From Apostichopus japonicus (taxonomy: Eukaryota > Echinodermata > Holothuroidea > Aspidochirotida > Stichopodidae): 64,000 nucleotides of DNA. Of the stretch, positions 30,621 to 44,900 are shown piece after piece. The position numbers and the translations under genes are program-made. Below the pieces are notes generated by a model. The model ran no database searches and was not told the origin of the DNA. It worked only from the letters and a program-made list of their open reading frames with translations. Within the stretch, counting starts at the first letter, position 1. The number at the start of each line of letters is the position of its first letter. Where the stretch lies: contig NC_092568.1 of assembly GCF_037975245.1 (NCBI RefSeq), positions 36,735,001-36,799,000 on the forward strand, in the 5' to 3' direction.

Positions 30621-33600
30621 GATAGTGATATTGCTTGTCTTTGAGCATTCTGGATTATGATACTTAATTTAGACAAATATAACAGAGCCGTTTCTGTTTC
30701 CCGCATATCTCTCATGCATTTATACTATAAGTGTAGTGTTCTCGATAAGCGTATCCCGAGCCAAAACCGGCCCGCGATTGATTTCAATTCGGCCCGCGAA
30801 ATAAAGCGGTCCACAATCTTGCACTAATCGGTGATAATGCAGGGCCTTAAGGCCATCGACTTGAGCACCATTACGCCCCATACACCCTGCATACCACCTA
30901 GGTTGGCTTATAGTGAGATTTTTGGACTTTGCTCCATTTTCCCATCCTGGCCAGGCTCGTAGAAAATTCATTGAAAACCCCTTCTGTAGTGATTCCTCTG
31001 AAGTGTTGCATGTGCGAACATTACAAAATAGAGCTATCAATGTGTTACTTTAACTTAATCACATGGTGACGATCGCCGATTCCTTTATGCAAATGAAGTT
31101 CATTCTCTTTAAATGCTGTAAATTTCGATTTCCCGAAAACCATGGCCCATTCAGACAAGTATATCGTAGTTTATATATATATTTTCTTGAGCCTAAAGAC
31201 AATTATTTTTGTGCCTCTTATACTATAAACAAAACTATAATATTTCGTTTGTGAGCGAGGCTAAGCGTTTCAAGGGAGAAAATTGTTTAATTGCAAATAC
31301 ATCCCCAAACAATGTTTGTTCTGATCTTTTAACTCGTTAGAGACGATGGTGCAAACGAGTACTATATAATACGCCTATGCAGTGAACGTCATTTGAAAAT
31401 GGGTGTAACTTTAACAGTCGATCAGAGAATTATTGAGTTTGACCTGTTTATTTCGGAGACCGACGACAATATTCTTCTTAACGGATAATTAACGTGCCCT
31501 TCTGCATAAGCACATCTTCAACTGAAATCATATTAAGAAAAGGTCTATAAGACTGGTAATAACACATCTAAATTTCAGGATGTCTTTCCTATCTGATATC
31601 ATTCCCTCGTTCACGAATGTATTTTTTTTTCCAATATTATCTAGCCTTTAAATGCCATACAAATATGACCACTCATACAACACAGTTTTGTTAGTCTAAT
31701 AAGTAGATAGCAACATTCTGAGCTTCTGATGAATCGTGCAATTACCAAAATGAATAACATCCGACCGAATTTGACAGAATGCCAAGAAGTTGCGAACGAT
31801 CATTTGCACGGAGCCCTTCGATCACATAAAATCAAAATTAGCTTAATTCTGACGGATAAGCAGCCTTCCTTCGCGACGGAAGTGAACTTCCTGCGCTGCT
31901 GTGGAAAAGCTGGATGTGACAAGAGAAGACGCCGCCGTGTGTGCACGATTACCATAGACACCTTGACTATAGTCCACTGTGCATTATTCACTGCAGATAT
32001 CTTCTCAAGATGAATACTTCCGACTGAATATATGCATATATCTACGGATACCGGTACAGGGCGTATTAGAATATAGAGCTCACTGGGCTGTTGAGAGAAA
32101 GACAGAGCGAAAAACAGTAACGTAATGTTCATAGTCGAAGCAGATGACGAATAGCTTTAATTACCAATACTATTATTTTGAAAAAACTAAGGATGTGACA
32201 TAATTCTTTTTTGTGAATTTTGAATCGATGCCTATAAAAATATTACTATATTAAGAGATAAATACGTCACTCGGAAAATTATATTTTGACTTTTCATTGG
32301 AACTGACATAGGGTCAAAGTAAAAGCTAAGCTATACCTGCTACAGCAATATCCACCTTACAGTAGTCACTGTTTTTTTTTTTAATTCCTGTTTTTAGGCG
32401 AAAAAGAATGGGATATTAGGAACGTTTATATCTAAACCCTTTCATATCTGAACCTGTCTATATATGCGAGGTGTTTCATAAACATGAGACATGCATAAGA
32501 GTCAATAATGTCTTCATTATCATATGATAGGCCTATTTCAAGGAAACAATCATTTAACAATAAACGTGATGAATATATGATATTGCAAGTTTGTGAACGC
32601 CGCAATCACAAACACCTGTTTTAATGTTAACGGCTAACCTGCGTGTTGAATGATGTAACGTGATTGCTTGCCAACACAAATTACTAACATCTTCATTACT
32701 GTAAGTGCAAGCTAGGTTCGTTGCTATGTTAAATGTCGTTTCTAATACATGCATAGCACATAATGGAACTGTTGTGATGAATTAGTGTGGGCTGAAGTAT
32801 AGCCAACCCAAAATCATAAGGGTCAGCTGCCAATTGCATGTTTCAACTTAAAATAATTACTTTCCCATAGAACATAATTATATGTTTTGATTATTATCAC
32901 CATTCATACAATGGAATTATCTTGTCGGATTTTGACAGTTTTATATCATTGGTATAAATAATATTAAAGAATTGTAAGGGATCTCCATTGATTTGTTTAT
33001 GTCTTGTTTCGTAAAACGTGTTAGCATCGTCTACTTTAGATGATGCATTGAATTGTGGCCTCTGAATGGCGAACTTAATACACACGACAAGTTTATGCTG
33101 ACATATAACTCACGGCTATAATTTTGCCTGACCAGCAAAAGCCATCTCACAACGGGCAAACATTTTATATCCTCCTCCAGGATGAACAGAATTAAGGAGG
33201 AAAAAACCCAGTCAGTCAGGAAACAAGAATATGAGTCTCCGCCTTATCCGGTTTCGTCACTGACTAGTCAGTTGCTGGGCAACGGTTGTGACGTCAAGAT
33301 CGGAGAATCATTCATAAAATTGTGCGGCTCTATGGCCATGAAACAAGTTTGCGGTTGAGAGACGGTTACGGGTTGTACTTCTAAGAGAACGTCTGCATAC
33401 TCTTATATATGTATAGCTATGGGTTAAGTTTAGTTTTTAATAACCGGCACCTCACGGAGGCGAATGACAAGTCGTGAGGACACATTCGATTGCTATAGAC
33501 CTTTGTGTAAAGGGTAAGACCGAGAAGAATGACTGATTTGACATCATAGACAAGTCGTTTCACTGTTTGTCATGTGAACACAATTTTGCGGTCTCTTTTA

Positions 33601-34330
33601 TTGAAAGTTAGCTGGTTTTCTTCGTAACCATACGGTAGTGATTCACTCTAATTGTAAGGATTTCAGCACAAATACATTTACATGCATGGTTGTGCCAGTA
33701 ACGGTACAGCTAATGATATAGCCTCGAGAAAAGTTGGTTTCTTTCTCTTTACAGGATAGATTAACGTTAGCATGGGTTACATGATATTTTTAGCCTAACG
33801 ATAAGCCTTCAACACGTTCCCAGCCGATATTACGTTACTGGACCTATGTTAATTACATATTAAGGTACAGAAACGGAGAAATACGGACGGCTACACGTGC
33901 ATGGAAGTGTCGGAACTTATTCTTTTCACTTTAAACTGGTAAAGATGAGTTATAAATGATCGCCTAACCATGTATATTCATTGATCATCATTAGCTGCGT
34001 ATAGGATATCATTCCAGCTACGGAGCATTCTGATGGCAACATGGACACTTGGCAGAATGTATAATCTAATCCCGCTAGCCTTTCCGGTATGAGTGTGAGA
34101 ATGAGTACAAATCCACGAGTACTACAGGCAACCTTACGAGAATACGAGTATATACAACTTTACGGACCCACTTCAAGTTTGGATAATAGTATATGTAGGC
34201 CTATGTATACGTTGATGAAACCGACGAGACACAGATCGGATGACAATAAGCCACCGGTACACCCAACACCCCCCCCTCCCACGCCACCCACTCCCCAAAA
34301 AATAACGACAATATCCAAGAGTTTATACAG

Positions 34331-34332
<2 letters not shown>

Positions 34333-34372
<40 letters not shown>
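34333..34372. repeat. (TA)n microsatellite
   Basis: An uninterrupted AT dinucleotide run of about 40 bp. Overlapping frames coding Tyr-Ile repeats are artefacts. Confidence 0.95.
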
Positions 34373-34375
<3 letters not shown>

Positions 34376-35618
34376 ATATATCTAATTGCAATTAGAGGCA
34401 CAATTTGGTCAACGATTTAGAGTCAACTCTAAACCTCGGATATGCTGGGCATAAAGTCTAGCTTATGTTGTAAACCCCCCCCCCCCCCCTTCTTCTACCC
34501 CTTTTGCTGTAAAGAGACTTTCAATGATTGCGACTTTGAAATGGCAAATTAAAACTCAATAAAAACATCCTACATGCAGTTTTACATGTAGTTATATACA
34601 TGGCAGGACCTAACAGTGTTAGTATCGTCATTTACAATTTGTTACCAGAATGTGTGTACATATTTGTACAAGTAGGCTATATGAGGGTGTAAATGGGTAA
34701 CAATGTATTGTTCCACACTGCTTGTAAAAGGTGTTTTATTTCAAATGTCAACGGAAGCGACTCTATAAAAAGACGGCGGAAAGATTCTTCACCTCAAATA
34801 ATGACTGGTAAACTGAATACATTATAAATAACTTCCCCGTATAAAGCAATACACGGTCCCCTAACAATCCAAGACGTTATTTGCGAAAGCATGTCATGCG
34901 TGGAAGGATTGTAATCATACTTCCTTTTCTTTTGAAAGAGTTCATGGAATATACTGTAAAGTGCACACCTTTTGCGGTTACATGCTTTTCTAGCTTTTGA
35001 AATTGCAATTATCGCCTCAGGTAAAACCCTTTTTATGCAGAGTCGGACGTCCGCTGGGTGGGAAGTGAGGATGAGGTGGGGGTTGATTGGGAGTGGGAGA
35101 AACTGTGCTTTACAATTTACTGCAACCGAACTGATGGGTTAAGTTTACTCTTCTTCACTGAGTCCTCTCCCCTTGTTCCCCTACCGGTAAAGGGATGGTA
35201 GTGGAAATCTGGGACAGGGGATGTTGGACTACGTGCACGGTAATGGAAATATATATCTAAGATTGGAAAATGGTAATTTGATGGATACCCTGCATGGACA
35301 CACGAATGCTTCCCGTATCCTTCAGCAGATATTCTCCATAGGCTACTGCTAAGTTTGAACTTAAATTCATCCAAGAAAGAAACTGGAGCATACATAAACA
35401 CAATACTCCAAACTGCACTATACCGTGTAACATTGATTGCCAGATACTTCTTACATTGTTATATGATTGGGACAGTGACCATGAAATTAGGATTATGGTA
35501 TTTACAGTTCAGTATCAGGAACCTTTTGTTATATAAAGAAAAGACACCCCAAGATATATCCTGAGTTCTAAAACGAAACAATTCAATCTACCTCTCTACA
35601 CCAGTCCCTTTAGCCTGT

Positions 35619-35867
35619 CAGTGGTTCCCAACTTTTCTTGAACAGATAGCCCAAACGATCTCTCCTCTTTGGACCATTACCCGCATATGTATAGAAAAAC
35701 GGGCGTTAGAAAACCATTCCTTTCCTTGTGCATGTAGAAGTGCATTCGATGCTAGTTATACAAAGTCGCACAGTATTCATTATATCACAAACAAATTGAC
35801 TACCAATTAACCATTACTACGTAACCCCCTTCCCTGGGTTAATTTACCCGCAGGTTGGGCACCAGTG
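35619..35867. mobile_element. hAT-like MITE, eroded
   Basis: The left end CAGTGGTTCCCAAC is the classic hAT (Charlie-type) terminus. The right end, inverted, reads CACTGGTGCCCAACC. The ~249-bp span is non-coding. No matching 8-bp flanks are found, so the ends or flanks have decayed. Confidence 0.55.
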
Positions 35868-38800
35868 CATTAGATAGTGACTGTAACTATGATCTTAACG
35901 GTGTTACGTCAAGTGAAAGTGCCCCCGTATCCCCTTCGTTGGAGAGGTGATTGTACACATATGGCTACAAGGCCGAGGGTGAGCAATGCTTACGTCGATC
36001 GCTGTGCTGTCAGCCTAGAGGTGTAGGGCTGTACACTAAAGAGTCTCAATACGCTAATTATTGGCTTTCGGTAGACAGTTTCATTCATGATACTTGAATA
36101 GATGACCTAGTTTAATACCTTTATAAGAGGTTATTGATCTACAATTATGTTACCACAAAGAACATGTATCGATTTTATACTGGACGATTTCCGTCAGTCC
36201 GTACAGCTTTTCCAATCCGCTTTTACGTTGTTAAACCAGAAAGCTCCTTCACGCTTTCTTTTTTGTGTTTATAACCTACCAACCGTCTCTGGCACAAAAT
36301 AAAATGTTGACACCAATCCTATAGAATCGAAGCCTATAACAGTTCACCGTTACATTAAAGAAATATAAACTAACCATTGAACTTTAGGCATATAACATTA
36401 GTGTACGTATTACTGCACCTTGGCAATCTAAACTTTTTGCTTTGGTTTTACCATTGTATGCGCGTTTCATATTTTCATATCAATGTAATGATGCATTAAA
36501 GCAATGATGGATTGCGCTTACTTTCTAGAGTGACAGTAGTTTTCATTAATAGGTGAGGGGTCGGGTTGTGGTGGTGGTTGAAAGCGTTTTACGAAATTTA
36601 GAATGAAATATAACGTATAGCAGTCATTGGCATCAGGCAGTTGAAAAAACTTGAGAGCATTTTGAACAAATACATGCTTCTTACCTAACCCTTATGAGAC
36701 ATATGTGCGTATATGTGGAATCGTAGTATACCGACAGATCTGATCAAAACTGTACTGTACAGGGATATGGTCAGTATATGAACTAGGGACTCCCCTACCC
36801 TCGTCCGCGTCAACTGAATTATTCGGAAACCTTTATCATTATTCGACGTGATATATGCCAGCTGTTAAGCTAGACCATTAATGTAGGGGTGTGGAAAATT
36901 GCGAGCACTTCCCCCATATACACAGTAGCTCATTCAAACTGCATATTGTCGAACAAAACCGTATAAACCTAGGGAAGTATGGGAGAGTGCTAGCAGTTAC
37001 GTATTCAATGTCAGGAACGTGTAGTGTCTTGTCGGTTCATCGATGGGAGTCAATCCATTTGCCCCCACCCCCTTCGACCCCTTTTCTACCCTTAGTGACC
37101 CATATGTTTGTTTCCCGGTGAGTTCAAACGATTCACGGATTAGTTCCACGCAATTTTGTAAAACTCTGAAAGTGTAGCTGGCGGTTAGAACTAAAAGGCA
37201 TACTATATCACACGACGTAGCTATACAATCAAGTTGCAAAGGAAACAGGATTTTCCAGTTTCCCCCTCAACAGAAATTTCAAGTGTTCACAGTTACTTTT
37301 AAGTCATCAGCTCAATTGTGTTAGTACATCAAAATGTTATCACCGTGAGTTACATATCTCCGTCTGCCCATTTGAGCCTGTTATGTATTAGTATACGCCT
37401 TGTGGCCAAATATTTGTGAATAAAGGATTCGTTTTCCGATGACTAAGTCAAACTAACTGTACACCATCAAAAACAGATATACAAGGAGCATATTAACCAC
37501 ACCCATTGACGTGAATTATTGCCACACAACCTTTAACTTATGTTGACCTTTATAGTGAAGAATTTCAAAGTCTTCAGCTTACGTAAGCATTTCCTCCTAC
37601 AGCGTCAGGAAACCCATGTATTTTTGTTTTAAGAAGTTCAATTTTTCTCGTAAAATTTGCGGAGCACTTGCGAACGTTATTTGAATGAAAACTTATATTA
37701 TGCCGTGCCTATTGGTAATTAGTATTATGCAAATATGAATGCGTTTATTGAACATGTGGGCGCATGGCACAGCTGGGAGTGTAGACGAAGAAACAGCAAC
37801 AGAGAAACTTTTAGATAAGAAAGCGATGCTTAAGTTGAGCAATGATTAGCAATAATTATTGTCCCCTCACCCCTGTTTATTTCTAAACTCTGATCATAAA
37901 CATGGTGAATACCCTAAATTGACGATGCTCACTACTGATTATTGCGTAATAATTATTGATATTTACAAAAATGAATACGCAATAACTAAACGCATTGTCA
38001 TTGTGTAGTTCCGGTTAAACGGCTTCGATCTATTCCATTCCACACAGTACTGAACTACTTTCTGTTTTGAAATTGTCTTGTGTTTAAGCCAGTTTGTATG
38101 CCCTTCCCTTGGCCATCATGATCATTTTGTCATTTGAAATATGATAAGCAGATACGGTGTAAATACTCAGCGGAATCTTGCAAGTTTGGACATTTTGATT
38201 TGCAGAAATGTAATTCGATGAAATGTGCATTATATTCATAAAATGTCATCAGCACGTCTCAATATGCAAGTTCTTTAGCTCATCGGTGTGTAGTATCTGA
38301 TTATCCTTCTTCGTTTTCAAATTAATCACGTTGAGTTATCACAATAACATTGTTGCATGTTCTTGGTTGATTCTGGAGTCATTGTAGGATTGAACTGTAG
38401 CACTTTCACATTGGCATAACTGAATCAGCGGTATACATGGGGAAACTTCCCTCTGACCGGATGAAAACGACTTGAAGCAAGTCTTTCAGTAAGCCGATAC
38501 CTTGACAAGGCCACAGAGAGGAAGTAAATTTGCATATCAAATGGATTTGGCGACAAACAAGAAACGTACTGTGGAAGAAATTCTTCCGCACTCGTCTAAA
38601 TGTGGCTATAATATCGTGTTTTACTTTTGTAAACATACTGAATTGCGCCCACATAACATATAAATGATATTTTGTACAATTTCTCGTTTCTAGTTTGCGA
38701 TATATATGGAAACTGAAAAGGTCTCAATGTTTGTTATTGTCACAGCTTAGAACTACTTTTCTTATGTGAACCTATTTGAGTGCTAAGGTAAATCATTTCC

Positions 38801-38964
38801 TCTCTGTGATTCATGGGGCTAGCTTGCTCTCAACATGTGTATTCTCGTACAGGTACATACTTAGCAAAGCTTCAGGATATCTCGTCGGAAAAAAGGCAAA
38901 AAGGATAATAATGGATTACATATGTTTTCAAAGGAGGTAGCATAAAGAGGAAATCCTCACTGAC

Positions 38965-38993
38965 ATGGAGAAAAAAGAGACACCGTTGGATGA
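38965..38993 (+). CDS. SPRED: SPRED first coding exon (29 nt)
   Basis: Encodes nine residues and two bases of codon 10 before donor GA|GTGAGT. It is too short for ORF finding, but it fits in length, acidity and phase: GA plus the G at 46841 makes Glu, leading into [10 protein letters not shown]. The alternative, an upstream start inside exon 2, would lack the usual SPRED N-terminus. Confidence 0.75.
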
Positions 38994-41900
38994 GTGAGTA
39001 TTTTTCAACCAAACACCGGCGATTTTCCTGATTAACTCTAACGTTATGCACTGACTTACCAAACGTTACGGTGCATAATATGTAGTTAGACACTGCTCCT
39101 CACGCTGTACTGTACTGTGCGGTGCAACAGTGTACATAACCAATGCATAGATCATTACCTTAGTACATGTGTGTATTAGTATGTAGGTCCCATGCAGACA
39201 TATACTAATCGTAATGTATGTCAAATTGTAGGTCAGGATTTAATCAGGGGAGCATATTCAGACACAGTAAATAATTATTTTATCAGCTAGAAAAGTTAAC
39301 GTCAGAGTCATGTAATTATGAGGGATACTAGGCTTAGCCCATTTGAGAAGAGCATACTTTTATTCAATTTTTGAACTGTAGGCCTAAGTTAAGCATGTCA
39401 GTTTGTTGTAGTACGGTTATACTATTACTATTATTATGCTTGGGCTTAAACGTTAGTACCTAAGTCTTCTAAGGCTTTTTGGCAGTCTAGATTTTGCATT
39501 CCAGTGCTCTTGCTGTTGTCATGTTATGAAAATATGTACTGGTGTTGTACTAGTCTAAATTAATGTATGCCTATCATGCAGGTTGGCCTACATATGTTGG
39601 ATAGCAAGTTAGAATTAATATTGTGTCTTCATTTTGTAATTTGAATAAAATTGGACAGGAACCTTAGCATGGAATTATTCATAAATCTATTTACCACTTG
39701 CTGAGAAACCAATGTTCCTTGGCTCATCTAAGAACAGTGTCAGATATATTAGTAAGGGTAAGAGCCTTAAGTCCATTGTACGTACCAACAAACTTTCACT
39801 CATTCTGCCTGCCTACATCATTTCTTTTGGTGAATAGGTAAGGTGCACTGGGGTATTTTATTAGGAACTTTTTCATAGCAAAGTTAACCTCAATCTAAGT
39901 CCATAGTATGTAAGGCTTTGATTGCAACTTGGAAGGTATTGAGAACTTCATCTATTTGTAGCAGTGATTCTTAAAGTAAATGGAGTATTATAATCTAAGC
40001 TAAAACTTTTCTTGCAATGTTATCAAGAGGTCTTAAAGATTTTATGTATTTTATTATGTCATGTAGAACTTTGTATCATACTGATCTAGCCATGCCATAA
40101 TCACACATACTTGAGTTTTTCAGAGTACCCCCTCAAATCTATTTGCTCACCTTCCATTATTCCAAGTTATGGCAAATTAATTGCAAACTGATGCTTTTAA
40201 ATGTCATTTTCCCAATTTTCTGATTGTCAGACAGGTACTAAACATTGCTGGAACATTCTGGTAATTGCTATAGTACAGGTACCTGATCATACTGCGTAAG
40301 ATTTTGGCTGTTATTGCAAATGTTTGAAATGATTTTGTATTGGTATTCTTGAGCAAAAATGAAGATACACATAATCATTGTGTAGCCTTCTATGAAGTAC
40401 AGTAGGAACTTCTAACAATGTGGAGGGTGTGCACTGTGACATACTTTACGACTTATGCTTAAATTGTTCAGAAATACATCACTGGTGTAATATTATTATT
40501 GTGAAAGTGCTATTTCAAGCAAGGTAGAGATTTTTGTACACTGTGTAATAACATAGTGTTTTAACGATGCTAGGTATGGTACTAGAACGATACTACGTTA
40601 CAAGTTACAACACCATGTCATATATCTAATTTTGTGACTGCCACTAATAAAAGTGGGCACTTCTGCTAGACTATGTTTTTGATATGCTTTTCTAATCAAC
40701 TGTGGCATATAATCTGGTTCATTCACGTTGGCCAGGTTTAGGGAATGCTGTCAGTACCTGGACAATTCTGACCAGTAACAACCATTTGTGATGTAAAGAG
40801 ACAATTTGGTGAAAAATGATTATCTTCATCTTTTGATTCTGTGCTTTTTACATCAAACGAACATCAAAAGATCCTACTGTAGGTCACATCTATCTTAAGG
40901 TCGAAATTTTGAAATATGAAAGACACTATAAACCAATTGTTATCCTTGGTTGTAAACCTTTGACTTGCTGCCTGTCAATTAGTGTGCACCCACTATTGGA
41001 TCAACTTGCCAAACTCCCAGTGTATATGAATATTAATTTTACTTTGACCATTCTCACTATTGCATATCTGACATTGTGTCAGCAGTCGCTATTTATCAAC
41101 GGTACTGTAGTGTTGTAAAGTATTGTTTGGCTGGATTATGAAGGCTGTTGCTAAATGTTCTACTGTACATTATAGGTATGAAGCTATCCAGTGGTTTTGA
41201 GATTAAGTTTAAATTACAAATGTAACATCACAGAGAAAATATTGTGCAGCATATATCCATCTCAAAGGGTTTTAATGTGGAATGTAGACATTCTGACTTG
41301 CACATGTTTCAAGATAAGTCCATTTCAATTAACACTAACGGAGGTACAACTTTCTACATGGTTGTAAGTAGATACATACATGTAAATATAATTAATATGA
41401 CACAAGAGTGACAAGTCCTTGTTGATCTCACAAGTCTGTCATAATTAAAGGTATCCTTTTTTTATCAGTTATGGGAAGTTTTTAATAGAGTGGTTTCGAG
41501 TGCATATTAATTTGAAAGAATGCTAGCAGCTTAGTTCTTGTAATATCAGCTTTTGAGCTGGTGTTAGAAATAGCGATGAAGTTCATTAATGTGGTTTTCA
41601 AAGTTTTGTTTCAAATATTGAAGAAAACATTAAGTAAAAAAAAAATGATGATTTCTGACTTGCTTTATGCAAGTAATTTTTATGTGAATTTATGTATAAA
41701 AGTCTCTGGCTGACAAAATGTTTAAACTTGAATGAATTTGATTAATTTCTCGATATTTAAGTTCAGTTTGATGAAAAGTCGATGCGGGTGTCTGGGCTGG
41801 ATCAATTGCATTTAGTAATTGTAGAATCTACAGGTTTGGGGAAACTGACAAACAAGACACCGTTTTAAGTTCGAAATTGTGTCTGTGTTTGAACTATTGT

Positions 41901-44900
41901 GAGAAATCGTGTTGAGGGTCCTCAGTTTGTCTTGAAACCGTTCCCATTGTGATGCAGTGATGGAAGTTATTGATCAAAGATTATCACTGTTGCCTGTTGA
42001 GTTTCCTGCTGTTTACCTCTTAGAATACTCTTCTTGTGCACAAAGGTATACGCATTGTCCAGTGTTTGCTCTACACTGGACACTTTTATTGTGTGAGGCC
42101 ATAGTCAAGTCAACAGTGAATGGAAGCAATAATCACCTCATGATCAAGATAATACAGGTCTGACTATTCAAGTATTCATTCTCCTTTAGCTGCTCAGCTA
42201 CCAGAGGAGTTTGGATGTCTATTTATAAAAGCCATATCCATTGATAACTGTGGTTACAAAAGACTGAAGGAATGGAGGGATAAGCTGGTAACAGATATCT
42301 GTATCAGATATATGTATAGTATAGTATGCTATTGAAGAAAGCTTTGATTATGATTAAAGTGGCTAGCTTATACATTGAATTTGCTGCAGTATGGTTTGTA
42401 CATGTCAACATTGTATGGGCAGTGTTTTATTTAGAGCTAGAGAATAATCACTTTAAAGAATCTACTGCTTCCACCTGCTCTCTTTCCTGTCACCTATACT
42501 CACACTCTGATCTACCGAGACTACAAAATGGTAGCATTCTTACACTGGGCCTCCAATGACCCCCCTCTAAGGTCACATCACTCTTCCTTCTGAATCTATG
42601 TCAGAGGATGTCACAACAATAGGAATTTTGACTTTGGATAGTTCAGTTTTACCAACTATCAATTTTTCAGTGATGCCTTGTTTGGGCATTTTTTTACCTT
42701 ATCACCAAATATTGACTTGCTTTTCTCAGCTTGTGACACTTTTCTCACAGATATTTCTGGTTCTTAAGTATCACAAATAAAACAGACACCACAGAAGGTT
42801 TGAATACCCCTACTAACAATGCAGTACATAAAGATGCCTTGCCAAGCATGTGACTCAAAGCCTTTTACTACAGACTTTCTGCTGAAGTCATTTGAATCAA
42901 TAAAGCAGTTGCAGGTACTGTCACATTGACCAAAGCCCATCTTCCTTCTAGAGATTTCTTCAACAATGATATTCAAAGATGTGGTACTTGGAAGGGAATT
43001 TTGTTCCTTTCTGATCATTTTCTTCATGTATATTGAACTCTGGGGATTTGAATAAGACCCCCTTTAATATTGCTAAAATTCCAAATTCTTCCCTGTATTA
43101 GAGCCACAAAACAGGAATAACATTGCCCTTGGCACAGTTTAGAGTACCATAACTCTCACTTGCCCTTTGAGGACAATGTTAGCCTTTTGTTAGATCCTTG
43201 CTATTACCTCTGTGGTCTTGAGCTGCTCAAGATTTTATTGTGCATTTCATGACAAACATCAAAAGCAGGATTTAGAGAGAGGGATAAATGGAGGTCTACT
43301 TCCTATGTGGATAAACAAAATTCTTTTGTGTTTCCAAACTATTTTAAAGAGCATAAATTTCCCAAGAAGCTGAACTTTTAGGTACTCCTGTTTGAAGAGG
43401 AAATTTCACAGTTTGGGGTTAGCAAAGTCAATATAAATGTGCCCAAAGATGTTGTGGCTTTCAGCAAAATGACTCAGTTCTAATATGTGGACCAGCTTTT
43501 GATGTCTTACAAGGTAATGAACATTTGAAAAGGTTGTCTCACATGCTGGTACTGTACAACTTTAAAGGTCAAACAGATCTACTAAGTGAATGTGACATGT
43601 GAAAAACATCTTATTGAAACAAGCTTCTCAGCAAACAATGCCCCCTCATAGGTAATTAACCTACTCTTACCTGTCTCCAATTAACATTTGCACTATCACT
43701 ATCTACCTTACCTACAAAACTTGGTGAGATTTTTAGTTCTGCATCTTCTCTGACACACTTTTGGTTCAGCAGCACCCACTTCACTTTCTTCTCTAGATCT
43801 ACCATTCAGAAGTGAACCAACTATAGTTTGGGCTTAGTTTTGCATTCATAAATATCTCTTGGTATTTTTCATTTTGGTGCATTCTTTTGGACCATAGTTA
43901 AGGTATGGCAGAGTATTCTTGACCTATATCAAGCACTGAATAAGTCTCCACTATTCTGCAGGTTTTGTTTTGTTATTAATGGAAGTTGGTATGATAGACA
44001 ATGTAGTTGGCATTGTCTTTCAAGTGTAGTTTATTATATGTAAATGGCCATTGAAGTCCAAATTTTCCCCTTTTAGCCCACTTACAACAATTGGTAAGTA
44101 TCGCATGTACAAACTGTGCATAAGTCAATGAAAAATATTTTAAATAATGACTCACAAAGATACGGGCTGCCAAGATATTTAGTACATTGAATGATTTTTG
44201 AGGTACGTTTGGCTGTACCCTATATGTGCATTGCCAAGCACAGGAGATCAAAAAGTTGTTGGACACAGCTTGTGGTCTTATGGGACAGTCTACAGTGCAT
44301 TTGTGAACTAGAAGACTGGAGTAAGGTGTTGTACTGTGTGTGAATTAGTCGGCACTTCAAGGCATTATTTATACATTATATTGCTCTAAAGACCTTTGGA
44401 ACCCTGTATTCTCTTTATAAATTTAACTGTCCTATTCTTGTTGACACAAGTGCTATGTCTTCCTTTATTTAAGTTAAGTGTTATCTGTATGCTTTTGTTT
44501 TACTACTTCCTGTGCTAATGATCAAGTGTTTCTCTTAAAGGGACTGTCTAGAATCTGACAAGAATAAAATAAGATATGATCATGCCTATAATATAATATA
44601 AGATATGTTGTCCTTAACATGTTCTGTGTTTTGTTTATGCTTTTGTATTTGCAATTCTCATATTTCACCTTCCTTTTCTCAACATGGTTAGTGCTATAAC
44701 ATTATATTAAAGTAGTTAGATACTTAATCTGAATTTCACAGAAAAGCTAATGTGTGTAACTGCTGTAAAAAAGTTAGTGACACAAACTGTGGAAGATTTT
44801 AAACACACTGTGAAGATCTCTGGTCACGGCTACTGTGTGCAACTCGTGCAACTCTCCATTTTTATGTATTGAGAGACCATTTTGAGAGGGAAAAAAAAGG

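Larger units (their letters stand above)
25168..38964. other. TTC9-SPRED intergenic region
   Basis: This holds the TTC9 3' UTR, end unknown (one AATAAA is at 27556), then non-coding DNA and the repeats listed separately. From about 30 to 38.9 kb CpG is more frequent than in the introns and no long frame looks real. The SPRED promoter and any upstream non-coding exon must lie toward the right end, but I cannot place them. Confidence 0.5.

Noticed and set aside
31729-32013. Insulin/relaxin-like cysteine pattern (CCGKAGC..C) in a 94-codon frame
   Set aside because: The spacing is CC-x4-C instead of CC-x3-C, there is no signal peptide or B chain, and the frame is overlapped by a longer antisense frame.
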